Source of the DNA: Chenopodium formosanum
Taxonomy: Eukaryota > Streptophyta > Magnoliopsida > Caryophyllales > Amaranthaceae
Length of the DNA: 64,000 nt
Direction: 5' to 3'
Assembly: GCA_024500155.1 (NCBI GenBank)
Contig: CM044868.1
Span: 41,798,165-41,862,164 of the forward strand
A program made the position numbers and the translations under genes. This document shows, in pieces, positions 1-11,493 of the stretch (the stretch's first letter is position 1; every line of letters begins with the position of its first letter). The notes beneath the pieces were generated by a model. That model was not told the DNA's origin and made no database searches. It saw nothing but the letters and a program-made list of their open reading frames with translations.

Positions 1-540
1 TAGAACACATATGGGTTTCAGAAAAATGAGAAAAACTCAATCAGGAAGTAGGATCTAGCAAACAATACGAAAAACTGGTCGAAATTAGAACGCATATTTC
101 TGGCTCGGTATTAGAAGAATTTGGCGCCTGCAAACAGAGATTGGCGCCAGGTTTTAGCTATAGCGCCTGGCGACAAGCCTGTCGTCTGGTGCTATAGTTA
201 AATATCTGGCGCCAATGCTCTGGTCGCTGACGCTAATTCTTACATGCCTCTGTAGCTTTTTGTGCTCGATAAAATTTCCCTGTTTCGCGCAGTGTTATTA
301 CGGTCCTAGTTGTGAAAGATATTTCTAAAATTCCCTACGTGTAAAATTTTATGTTTTTAACTCATTACGGATGGTCTTTCCAATGAGATCTTTTTTATGC
401 ATATGACAATAATGTTAATCAAAATTACGCACATGAAATACTTAGAACGTTTCGAGTCTCATCCACACATTCTAAATCATTGCCGAAACAAATTTCAGGA
501 ATTAAAATAGAAACCCTCCCCAGTGGAGTCGCCAAAAAAC
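1..540 (-). mobile_element. Internal region of a further Tat/Ogre-type copy, cut by the window edge
   Basis: This stretch closely matches 4181-4679, the leader next to the other LTR, including its first bases. It lies directly beyond the PBS-proximal end of the LTR at 541-2335. Read on the minus strand the order is LTR, primer-binding site, leader, so this is the start of a second internal region that continues left of the window. It holds a cluster of GGCGCC-type palindromes at about 120-235. No coding sequence is visible; the one short open frame overlaps the LTR junction and has no recognisable similarity. Confidence 0.7.
517..534 (-). other. Primer-binding site, tRNA-Arg type
   Basis: The minus strand reads TGGCGACTCCACTGGGGA six bases from the LTR end. 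It differs by one base from the copy at 4657-4674, which has the form I know from Ogre/Tat retrotransposons primed by tRNA-Arg. It fixes the element's orientation as minus. Confidence 0.75.
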
Positions 541-2335
541 TGTGGGGAATTTTCAAGCGTTAATCCCCTAGCTTGAACCCCACTGTGATCATACACTAAA
601 GTACGGTGGCGTCCAAAGGGAAAGAAGATAGAGCAAAAGAGTCGCCAACAAGTTTTAGGAACTTGTAAATCGTTCACGAGGTGAAGGTTACACCCCTTAA
701 CGATCCAAGAGATCGTCAACTCCATAAGGTCTTGAACCAAATAGGGTTCGGGGATGAAGGTACAAATCCAACCTAAAAGAGATTGAACCTGCCCTAATAA
801 TATGCCTCTACATTATTCTGATCGTATTCATGTGCGCTTTCTGACTAACATACAATCAATAGGATTAACCCTAAACCTGTTTATTTATGTTGGTTGAATA
901 TAATGCACAAATAAATCTATTATTGGCGATCACTTGAATTATAATCAAATTAACCCTAACAAGATTATTAATTATCTTATTAAGCGTGATTACAAGTACC
1001 AATTCCCTTTAAACATGCATAAAAGGTGTGATCAAGCAAATAAATAATCATCAAGCAACATAACAATAATCATCATAATAATAATCGTAATAATAATAAA
1101 AATAATCATGTTAAAGAACAATAATAATGGCAAGATCCTAGGCATGATACTAACAAGATTAATAACAAGCCCTAGCATGTCACTAAAAATTAAAAATCAA
1201 AGCTTTAGCCCTAACATGATACTAACAATCATAAATATTAGGAAGAACATAAAAGGCATCATAACAATCATATTTAAATATTAAAGTTACCCTAGACATG
1301 ATACTAGGAATCATAATAACAATCTAAGCATGATTTCTACATAATAACATCAAAAAAAACATTAAAGCACTTACTTTGATGCCTCGTACCTCTTTCTTTC
1401 ACGTCTAGGGCGAAGGCAACTTCGAATATGGCTAGGTGTTTCTAGATCTAATGAATGCGGAATTTTTATATTTGAGAGAAGCTAGTTTAGAAAAAAGAGA
1501 GAGAGAGAGTAATCAAGAAAATCTTGATGAGAATTGGTGAATTAGTAAATTGTAGATGAATGAAAATTGGTTATAGAAAACGGAGTTTTTAGCACGTTAT
1601 TTATAAAGAAAATCAACCAAAAAGATAAAATATCAAAACAGAGTTCTGGCGCAGATAAAATCTGATTAGCGCCAATGCTTGCTATTGGCGCCAGACGCCA
1701 ACATTAGAGCCAGGCGCCAATGCTAGCGCCAGGCGCTACAGCTGGCGTTTGACGCTTATCTGGAAATACACGCGTTTTTCTTAAAATCAGATAGAAATTG
1801 CCGTACAGGAGGATAAAATCGTATTTTTCCTCAAAAATGCTCTTTGATTCTAATTAAAACTCTAAAAAGTCAACAAACGTCAATTTATCAATGCTAATTG
1901 AATTAGGAATGAAAAGAACCTTCTAGAAGAATCTAGAAGACTAAAATCATTCCTAATTGCATTAGAAATGATAAATCTATATTAGGCCCTCCCCTAGATC
2001 ATTGGGCCGCATATAAGGCTCAAACCGGGCCCAGTTCAGTAAATTGGCCATAACTTCCTCAATATTTATCGGAATTGGGCTTATAATATATCGTTGGAAA
2101 GCTCTTGTCAAGCCCCATCCAACTACACTACTATTGGACCCATATCATGGACCAATCAAACTGGATTGGCTGTTTTTCTTAAAATAAGTTTTCAAAAACA
2201 GAGAGAAGAGAAAAGAAACTAAAACTATCCGCAACACTAGAACTTTTCACACTTTCACTTCATTCGATTATGATTCGACGCAAAAGGTACTCATCACTGG
2301 GTTTGGTTTTGGGGAGACACAAATGAGTGTCTACA
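541..2335 (-). repeat. LTR of Tat/Ogre-type element, middle copy
   Basis: This is an LTR of about 1.8 kb whose sequence recurs at 4680-7515. On the minus strand it starts TGTAGACAC (rc of 2327-2335) and ends in CCCCACA at 541, followed by the primer-binding site. It is AT-rich and contains a palindrome cluster at about 1672-1752. Because a PBS and leader follow it on one side and gag remnants lie on the other, it is shared by two internal regions. The short ORFs inside it are not supported as genes. Confidence 0.75.
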
Positions 2336-2429
2336 CCATGCTAGACTTATTAGGGAAAGGAAAAGAAGAAATAGAAAAGAGATCACGAAATCTTGTCGTT
2401 GAAGCTTCCTCTTGTCCTTTTCCTTATTG

Positions 2430-3105
2430 TCAATTGGTGTTCTTGCCGACTGGAGGTATTGGAAGCTTGTTATTGTCGATCAAATATTGGATTGCTTCCT
2501 TTAGATTCCAATAGCCCTCAGTAATATGACCCCTACCTTGATGGTACTTGCAGTGTACATTTGGGTCCCAACTAGGCAATCTCTTCTCAGGTAGGAGATC
2601 TTGAATGGGTCCAATGGGAGTAATGAGTCCATTGGCATGGACTTGATCGAAATCAGCATCGTAGCTAATTCCAATAGGGGTGAAGTTGCTATCTAAGTCC
2701 TCGATTATCCATGGCTAAGATTTCATTAAGGTCGAAAGTACAAACACTATTACTAGAGTAGGTGTTTTCGGAAGAAGAAGGATAGTCGTTCTTCTTTCCT
2801 TTTAAGCCACTATTGTCATCGTTTTTAATCTTGACCTTCTTGTTGCTTGGAGGAACATAGAGGAGACTTGAATCAATGAGGTTTTGAACGCGATCTTTGA
2901 GGATGAAACGTCCTTCAGTAGTGTGATCATGGCCTCTTTGGTGTTGATAATGAGAACGTTGTTCGATAACCATTATCCAATCTCTTAATCCTTCTATTGC
3001 ACCCATAAGCGTGACAACAGTATTTCGTAATTCCTAAACGTCATCTTTCAGGCTTGACGAGTTTTCACTAGTATTACTTAAGAAAATTTCTTTCTTGCTG
3101 GCCAT
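2430..3105 (-). pseudogene. Rearranged gag remnant of Tat/Ogre-type element
   Basis: An N-terminus reading MASKKEIFLSN aligns with the MATKEDIEN start of the gag at 51221. After one stop codon the frame continues into a knuckle-like segment (YQHQRGHDHTTEG, then a leucine-rich tail), a Ser/Asn linker, and, after a frame change, FTPIGISYDADFDQ and a second knuckle CKYHQGRGHITEGYW, ending at a TGA. The linker and second knuckle match the 43-58 kb gag in order. The capsid core expected between N-terminus and linker is missing, and an extra diverged knuckle sits in its place. It should encode no functional capsid protein. Confidence 0.7.
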
Positions 3106-4656
3106 TATTATAACTCTTTTCGTGAAAAGTGATGCTTTATCAAAAGTGATGTCTTGGTTAAGTGCTCTTCTCTACTTCATCAAGTATTGAGGAAAAGGAA
3201 GTTAGGAGTAAGTTTTCTCTTTTTTTTTGTTTTTATTATTTATTTAGACTTAAGCACTATTCAACATGGAAGAGAATGTGGAAGAGAATGGGAATAGATT
3301 GGATCCCCCCACTCGAATGACGGAAAATGACTCATGTATGAACCTAAGACATGGTCATGGTGACATATACAAAGTGTGTGCTAAGACTAGTGAGTGTAGG
3401 TGACATGTTAAGTCTTGTGTATGACCATGAGACTAAGTTCTTAGACTCAATTAAGGACTAAATAAGGTTACTGCCATTAACAAAATGATCAAACTGATTA
3501 ATAAACTGTTTAATTAGACTCGTCGTGATGACTCGAGCAAGAAACCGAACTGTCGCCAAAGCAAAAGGACTGTCGCCGCACACTGCAGTGCAGCGCCAGA
3601 TGACAAGATTGTCGCACGGCGTTTCACAACAGCGTTTGGCGCTGTAGCCCAGATTTTTACGCCATTACTGGAACATTAATCTGGGACTGTTTTCAGTATT
3701 TTTACTCTAAAGGGACAGGCCTAAAGTCGTACTAAGTCAATTTGATTAATTTATTAGTCTTTAATTACTCAATTAATTAATTAATTAATTAGGCAAAGTC
3801 CTTTTAATCATTAATTAGTTTATTTAGACTTAATCACAAGTCAAACAAACGATTAGGATAAACACATAGAGTATGCACAACAAACAATGCACAAGTAGTC
3901 AAGTAGGCACAATATGATGCAATGAGCTAGCAACATAACCATGGCTCTAGTTCTCTAAAGTTCGGGATATGGGTTAGTCAAAGAGGTTCCATGGTTATGA
4001 GTTCGGATGCACCGCCCGGAAGCCTTACCTTTAGAAGGATTGGGGCGTGTGGATGGGACCCCGCGAGTTAAACTCGCTTCCATAGTTTGGTGAAATCAAC
4101 ATTCTCGGATGTACCCTTCGTTGCTAAGAGCGTTCGATTGGGTAGATGGAGCATGAATTCCCAGAGGATTACGTCCATATGTAGAACACATATGGGTTTT
4201 TGAAAAGAGAGAAAAACTCAATCAGGAAGTAGAATCAAGCCAACCGTGCTAGAACTAGTCAAAACAAGAAGGAAGAGTTCTAGCTCGGTATTGGAAGAAC
4301 TTGGCACCAGACAACAGAGTCTGTCGCCATAAAATAGCTTTGTCGCCAGACGACAAAAATATCGCCAGTCGACGAGGTCATTTTTCAGGCGACGAACGCT
4401 GTTTTCTAGGGGCTAGTTCCTACATGCCTCAGCAGCTTTGTGTTCTTAGAATTTTTTTAGTTTTCGCAGTATTATTTCGATCCTAGTTGTGAAAGATATT
4501 TCTCAAATTTGCTACGTATAAAAATCCTATGTTTTTTACTCATTATGGATGGTCTTTCCAATGAGAACCTTTTTTCTTTGCTTATGTCAATCAAAATTAC
4601 GCACATCCAAAGGGAATTATTGCCAAAACAAATTTTAGGAATTAAAACATAAATCC

Positions 4657-4674
4657 TCCCCAGCGGAGTCGCCA
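4657..4674 (-). other. Primer-binding site, tRNA-Arg type
   Basis: The minus strand reads TGGCGACTCCGCTGGGGA, five bases beyond the LTR end at 4680. This is the Ogre-type tRNA-Arg primer site as I recall it. It sets the boundary between LTR and leader. Confidence 0.8.
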
Positions 4675-4679
4675 AAAAC

Positions 4680-7515
4680 TGTAGGGAATATTTCAAGCAT
4701 TATCTTAAACTTGAGCCCCACTGTGATCATACACTAAAGTATGGTGGCTTCCAAAGGGAAGGAAGCTAGAGCAAAAGAGTCGCCAACAAGTTTTATGATG
4801 CGATTCCAAGGCATCAATATTGTTATTATAATTAATTTTATTGTTATTTTTAGTTTATTATTAGATGACCGAATTTATTAGGATATTTTTGTTAGTTTAA
4901 TTTGGTTAGTAAAAGATAAGCTTAACTTTAAAGATCATATTTGCAAAATATTATCTTTACAAGTTAGAGTTAGTTTCCTAGTTAGATTAGAATTTGTTTT
5001 ACCGATTTTTAGGCTAATTATTTAGCTTATAAATACGTGATGGTGTTTAACGAAAAGTATGATTGATTGATTTGAAATTTATAAAGTTTTACGTAAGCTT
5101 GTGCTTGTGTATTCTTGGCCTAGTTTAGGTTTTAAGCTTGTGAAATTTATAAATACGTGATGGTGTTTAACGAAAAGTTCTCAAATTTTTCAGGTGAAAA
5201 CTAGACAAAAAATTAACCAATTTGAAAAAAAAAATCACCTCAAAATCTTTAGAAACGAAGGAGAACCAAGTCAATCAATATGACATTCGAAACTGAGTTT
5301 TTTGACGCAAATTGTCAAACTCGTCCCTCGTCAAACAGCAGCCACACCAATTTGATATGAATTTTGATGGATATAACCTTCAATCGCAGTTGAAAGGTTT
5401 GGAATCTTGAGTCTCGGTCAAGAAACGCTAAGCAACACGAGCTTAAAACCTAAACTAGGCCAAGAATACACAAGCACAAGCTTACGTAAAACTTTATAAA
5501 TTTCAAATCAATCAATCATACTTTTCGTTAAACACCATCACGTATTTATAAGCTAAATAATTAGCCTAAAAATCGGTAAAACAAATTCTAATCTAACTAG
5601 GAAACTAACTCTAACTTGTAAAGATAATATTTTGCAAATATGATCTTTAAAGTTAAGCTTATCTTATACTAACCGAATTAAACTAACAAAAATATCCTAA
5701 TAAATTCGGTCATCTGATAATAAACTAAAAATAACAATAAAATTAATTATAATAACAATATTGATGCCTTGGAACCGCATCATTTTAGGAACTTGTAAAC
5801 CGTTCACATGGTGAATGTTACACTCCTTAACGATCCGGGAGATCGTTAACTCCAATAGATATGGAACCATGACTGGAAGTTCAGGGATGAAGGTACAAAT
5901 CCAATCTAAAACAAAAAACCTAATAATAGGCCTCTACTTTATTCTACTCGTATTCATGCTCGCTTTCTGACTAACATGCAATCAATAGGTTTACCCTAAA
6001 CCTGTTTAATCTATGTTGGTTAAAAATTTATGCACAAACAAATCTATTATTGGTGATCACTTGAATTATAATCATATTATCCTAAACAAGATTAATAATT
6101 ATCTTATTAAGTGTGATTACAAGTACAAATTCCCTTTAAACATACATAAAAGGCGTGATCAAGCAATAACAATAATAAATCAAGCAACATAATAATATCA
6201 TAGTTAAAATAATCATGTTAAAAATAAAGCATAATATTAATAGCAAGATCTTAGGCATGATACTAACAAGATTAATAACAAACCCTAGCATGTCACTAAA
6301 CATTAAAAATCAAAGCTTTAACCCTAACATAATACTAACATGCTATTAGGAAAGAAATAGGAAGCATCATAGAAATCATAATTGATATAAGAAACTTAAT
6401 CATTACCCTAAACATGATACTAAGAAGCATTCTTTTAACCATACTTGACATAAGAATTTATCCTAAAAATGATACTAGGAAGCAAAATAACAATCTAAAC
6501 ATGATTTCTATATCATAATATCAATTAAACAATTAAAGTACTTGTATGCCTCGTATCTCTTTCTAATAACAAAATATACGCGTTAGTTACTTCAAGGAAA
6601 ATAATAAAATTACATAATTAAATTAAATAATTGAAATAGAGATTTGGGACCAAACCCTCAGAAATATCAAACCTTTCACGTCTAGGGCGAAGGCAACTTC
6701 GAACTTGGCTAGGTGTGTCTAGTGCTAATGTATGAGGAATTGTGCTTGTAAAAGGCTAGGCTAGAAAGAGGGAGAGAGAAAATAAGCTTTAGCTTAGAGA
6801 GGGAGAAGAATTAGAGAATTCTGGTTATTGTTAATGATTGAAAATGGAGGTCTAGGGACCCTATTTATAAGAAAATAGTCCGGAATCGATAGAAATGAAT
6901 AAGAGTTCGAAAAGGAATAAAACACGCTTATGTCGCCAGCGACAGAGCTCGTCACCATTTCCACGCGGAATCTATTTTTCGATAAAATCGATTTGTAAAA
7001 TTCGTACGAAGGGTAAAATTGCAATTTCATTTAAAACACTTCTTTTATTCCAAATAAAACTCATAAAACATAATTATCAATCCTAATCCCATTAGGATTC
7101 AAAAGAACCTTCTAGAAGACTATAATCAATCCTAATTGCATTAGGAATGATAATTCATAATAGGCCCTCCTCTAGATAATTGAGCCGCATATAAAAACCA
7201 AAGCGAGCCCAGTTTAGTATTTTGGCCATAACTTCCTCATTATTCATCGGAATTGGGCTTATAATATATCGTTGGAAAGCTCTTTTTAAGCCCTATTCAA
7301 CTACACCATTATTGGACCCTTGTCATGGACAAAACTAAACTGGATTGGCTATTTTAATAAAATAGAGTAGGTTTTCGAAAACAAAAGATAGATTTTTAAT
7401 AAAAACTAACCACAACATTAGACTTTCCACATATTCACTTCATTCAATTACGATTCAACGCGAAAGGTATTCATCACCGGGCTTGATTTTAGGGAGACAA
7501 AAATGGGTGTCTACA
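4680..7515 (-). repeat. LTR of Tat/Ogre-type element, right copy, interrupted
   Basis: This is the second copy of the LTR at 541-2335, bounded by TGTAGGG at 4680 and GTGTCTACA at 7515. Without the 987-bp foldback insertion and its 5-bp duplication it is about 1.84 kb, close to the other copy. It has a short palindrome cluster at about 6930-6960 of the TGTCGCC type, unlike the GGCGCC type in the middle LTR. Beyond 7515 the sequence changes to the Grande-like element, so this is the outer edge of the insertion. Confidence 0.75.
4796..5782. mobile_element. Foldback (inverted-repeat) insertion, TG...CA ends, 5-bp TSD
   Basis: Left arm 4796 to about 5136 and right arm about 5447-5782 are near-perfect reverse complements, joined by about 310 bp. 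The ends are TGATGCG...CGCATCA. TTTTA flanks both sides (4791-4795 and 5783-5787), and the uninterrupted site is present in the other LTR near 645. Each arm carries a TATA-like CTTATAAATACGTG followed by a conserved stretch; part of that stretch (about 5155-5185) is repeated directly in the loop. TG/CA ends, a 5-bp duplication and a TATA box suggest an LTR-type sequence copied in inverted form. No coding capacity is seen. Confidence 0.8.
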
Positions 7516-7727
7516 CTTTACAAGGTAACCGCCTGCTCTTTCTCTCTCTTGTCATTTCACTTTTTTCACCTATGTTTGCTTCCTTAGAAATGGTATCACA
7601 AACACACACGGCACGGCCTGAGGTAGCTGTCATCCGGTCACCTAGGACAGTTGAATCTAGAACTAGGGGTTTCGCCTGTCCTTAACTGCACTCGCCAACA
7701 AATTTTTCTCTGTCTATGCAGGACACT

Positions 7728-10296
7728 ATGGCTAGGACAAAAAGGACAACTCGGCCGCCAAGTGATAAAGAGGACGAGAGTCCTATTAGGGTGCCTAGGA
7801 GTGAAGTCTCCTACTATCCATCAGGCGTCCCCATGACCCCGGATGACTCTATCTTAGGTGAATCTGGAAGTGATTCGAGTGAGCAGACATCCGCTCTGAA
7901 GAGAACTCATCTTAGTCAAATGCTAACATAGGCAATCTTAGAATCGAAGAGGGGCCGTATGAGAACGCTGAACATGCATCTGAAGAGGAAGCCGCCTCTA
8001 TAGAGCGTTGCTAGGAAGAGACTTCCTCTTCTCTTCAAGAAAGATACACCCCATACTTCACCCACATATCCGCATCCACCCAAAGGATTATGCAGAAAAA
8101 TTTAGAAGAGACCCGGGATACCTACGTTATGGGAGCCTGTTACAGAATAAACGTCCTTGTCCTGGACGACGCAGTTGTCTGGCCGCTTGACCAGAGCTAT
8201 GGAGATTCATGCTTTGGGTGCTATGCGGCCACAATACAGGTGGGCCTTAGGTTCCCGCTAGATCCAGCTATTGAAAGGATTACGGATGGGTACCGCCTTG
8301 GGGTATGGCAACTAGCACCTAATCCTTGGGTTAACATATTAGGGTTTGTAGTCGCATGCAGGATTCAGGGTGTGAGCCTAGCTTTGAGGCCTTCGCCCAT
8401 ATGCATTACCTTAGCAAGGCTCCCAAATCAGCCGGTCCCAAATGGTTACATGATGACTTTGGGGAAAGAAAATAAGTGGAAGGATTAGAGGAACAAGTTT
8501 TATATTATCTCCTCCCCTAACACCATCCAGAATAGAAAATACAACTCCTAAAATCAAAATCCCTATTTGTTGGGTCAGAAAGCCATCCTCCCGCCTGTGA
8601 CTGATGAAGGTTAGGATCAAATTTTTACGCATGGGCTATTTAAAGTTGAAATAAAAATTGTTAAGGGGGGAACTGAGAAGGAAATAACCCCAAAGAGTTA
8701 TATCCTAGAGTTTGAATGGCTAACAGATCCCTTCTACCTGGCCGCATGTGGCCTTAGTAGTGAAAACGGAAAAGGTGGGCAGCCGCATGAGTATTTTGCG
8801 TAGCTTTTTTTTTATACAAACATCTCATTTGGCCTTTTGCAGAGGAAGATATGTCTCAGTTGGACCCCGATAAGAAGTTAGGGAACGCCGCCTCTGCCTA
8901 CCGCCAGATGGTTCGGTAGAAGAGCCAAATTTTCAAGAAATAGCAGCTGGAGAATGTAAGTTCTTCTACATCCGCCAACTTTCTTTTAGGCTTTTTCAAG
9001 TTCCACACTTTCATTTCTAAGTTGTGTTTTTTAAGGAAGGGTCGGTGAAGCCACCTGTTCTACCAACCCTTGGGCAAAAGCCCTTAAAGCAGCCAGCTCC
9101 AAATGAGGATTCGGCGCCAGCCAAGAGGAGGAAGACAGTTGCTCACAAGTCGTCTGCAAGCCAATCTGAAACTCATCCAACTACAGTCGGCAAATCGCCA
9201 ATTGTTATGGCTGCTCTGAAGTAGGCGGAGGAGTCCAAGTCAACCAGGGACAAACCTCCGGCTGGTGCTACCGACTCTCCAGGTGGTTTGTTCAACAGAC
9301 GGAAGGACAAATACGCTTAGGATCTTGTCGTTATCCTAGGTACCTTCGCCTTTGATCCTTTGCCTTACCCGTGTAGGGTTAAGACTTATAGTTATTCGCC
9401 AACCACCTCTGAAGCTAGCCGGTCTATTGGTCGGATCTATGCCAGCCTCTCACTAAGTGTTGATTGTGCAGATGCTCCCCAGGCGCCGAATGTGAAGCGG
9501 GTCGCCAAGGATATGCTCGCTGCCGTATCTTCTAAACAGCATGAATCTATTTAAGGAATCGACTCCTTGAACTTTGATGTTATCCTTGCAAATTTGGCAC
9601 AGGTAATTTCGTTAAGTTATTTTCCAAATTTTGCCTTTGTCGACTGTATATTAACTGTCGTTTCCTTTTGACCGGATGTAGGCCATGCTGTGAGTGAATG
9701 GTTTTAAAAACCCATTCAGTGACAAATAGAAAGAGGTAAGAGCTGCTAACCTAAGGGCCGCTTCCAATCTTGACAAAGCCATATATGATGTAAATAAGAT
9801 TGAGTTGTTGACCCAAGATATCCTATACTCACAAGCAACTGCAAATTTGCAAGTGAAGAAAGATTTGGAGGCGGCCTAGAAGAAGGTGACTGAGCTGAAA
9901 ACGGCTAAGGAAAAGGTGGAGGAGCTTCAAGATGCTGGCAAAGAGGCAGATAGTCTCAAACGTTATAATGAGAAGTTGCAACACAAGCTTGTCGATCAAG
10001 AGAAGTAGCTTGCGTCCAAATAGTCCGCCAGGGTTGAGGAGGAGAAGAAACAGCTCATTCAGAAGAATGAGACCGACTGCGTCACTCGCATGAAGATGGC
10101 GTGTAAGTCTTTGTTCCCCAATGACGATTAGTCCGTTTGGGAGTATCATAATGAGCAGGCGGGCCATTGGGCAGATGGCGATGAGGATATCCAAGACAAG
10201 GACGAGGACGAGGCTAAGAAGGGCAACGATCAGCATCCAACCAATGATGAGATGGCGGATGAAAATGAAGTTGAGTCCTCTCCCGAAGATGATTAA
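7728..10296 (+). pseudogene. Antisense extra ORF of Grande-like element, broken
   Basis: The ATG is at 7728 (MARTKRTTRP), followed by an acidic, serine-rich N-terminus. At 8090-8560, across frameshifts, it reads GLRFPLDPAIERI and QLAPNPWVNILGF, matching the plant family called putative gypsy-type transposase (PF04195) as I remember it. The C-terminal part, about 9690-10296, is one frame rich in Lys, Glu and Leu with a coiled-coil pattern and an acidic tail ending at the TAA at 10294. That part is interrupted by five in-frame stops, all TAG. Function in the element is unknown. It lies opposite to the pol genes. Confidence 0.65.
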
Positions 10297-11493
10297 ATTT
10301 TAAGTGTTTTCTGCGATCGAATGGCCTTTTCAAATACATTTTCGGCTTACGTGCCGAGTATCCTTGTTTCTTTATCGATAGTGGGGTCGGGTTACTCAAC
10401 AATTTCCTTTTCTCTTTCACCGGTTGTTAAACCGGTTAACAATTTAACTTATTTTGGATGATCAAGGGATCAGCTTTATTTATGAAACATCCGGCCGTTA
10501 GGTCAGTTTCCAATACTTGTGTTTAAAATTTGATACTTGTTATGAATTTAAAAACTGAATTTGTTGTGTATGGGTTACTAGAGCTTTTGCCCCTAGGCGC
10601 TTGTGCGTTTGGGTTTAGAAGTTGGTTGATTGACTTGGAAATTTGCAATACCTGATGGGGGTATGGCTGATTTCTAAGTCAATCAATCACTAAGGTGATT
10701 TCCCCTAGCCAAGCGCGCAACCGGCCACTTGAGCAGCCGGTGCTTATTGAAGGTGGTCAATGACCGTTTCATACTAGCGGGATGGCTATTCATGTTAGAA
10801 GCACTAGTTGCGTGAACTAGGATGCAATATTAAAATTGTCCGTCTCTATGCTTTGTGGCACTGGAAGCCAAGCCTTCATTCACCAGGCGACCTAAGGTGC
10901 CTACCCCATTTAAAAAGGGTTCCCTTGCCATAATTAACCTACTTTTGCCAAGTTGAACTTGGCCGTCTATGAGTTGACATACTACAATTATCCAATTATA
11001 CTTTATGTCCGTTTGCTCCTATTGAGAAGACTTGTATAATTTCATTGAATATTGTAATAGAGAACTTCAGTTATTAACTGGTTGATGTCTTTTGACATCT
11101 GATCTCTACACTTAGTCGTTCTTTTAAACTGTTTTAGTCAGATAACTATAAGTTGACCAATTTGGTCGTTCAATCTTTGTCGTCTGCATATGCATGTAGA
11201 GCAAACGATAGAATGCCCTCTACGACGATAACACTCGGAGGGGCGTCGCTGGATGCCATACACATGTTGGACCAGACATAAAATATATATTTGCATCCGG
11301 ACACTAGCCTCAAGTTAAATATCAAATTAGCCGCCAAGTTTTTAACCTAGCTTATTTATTCAGTGGACCGTCTGTGTTTTCAACAAGCAGTAGTATATTG
11401 TTACGCGTGTATATATACAAAATCAAATTAATATTGGAAACAAAAAGCAACTTTTTCATTGATAGGCTTTTTATTTACAAAAATTTACAAGTC
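10297..11493. other. Non-coding spacer between pol and antisense ORF
   Basis: This 1.2-kb stretch separates the antisense ORF's stop from the integrase stop. I see no coding frame, RNA gene or tandem array in it. It would contain the convergent 3' ends of the two transcripts. Confidence 0.5.

Larger units (their letters stand above)
2336..4679 (-). mobile_element. Internal region of non-autonomous Tat/Ogre-type element
   Basis: The region lies between the two LTRs. On the minus strand it holds the PBS, a leader of about 1.5 kb with palindrome clusters at roughly 4303-4400 and 3550-3660, then a gag remnant. No protease, reverse transcriptase or integrase motif is visible, and no polypurine tract is seen on the minus strand before the LTR at 2335. 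The element is therefore an internal deletion derivative that would depend on proteins supplied in trans. Confidence 0.7.

Noticed and set aside
517..534. PBS sequence as part of a tRNA gene
   Set aside because: Only the 18-nt complement of a tRNA 3' end is present; no acceptor, anticodon or T-arm structure surrounds it.
2323..2514. Plus-strand open frame of 63 codons
   Set aside because: It spans the LTR end and the antisense of the gag remnant, and has no recognisable similarity.
7716..10296. Plus-strand ORFs as an independent host gene
   Set aside because: Position downstream of pol, antisense orientation, PF04195-like motif and many stops fit the known extra ORF of Grande-type elements better.
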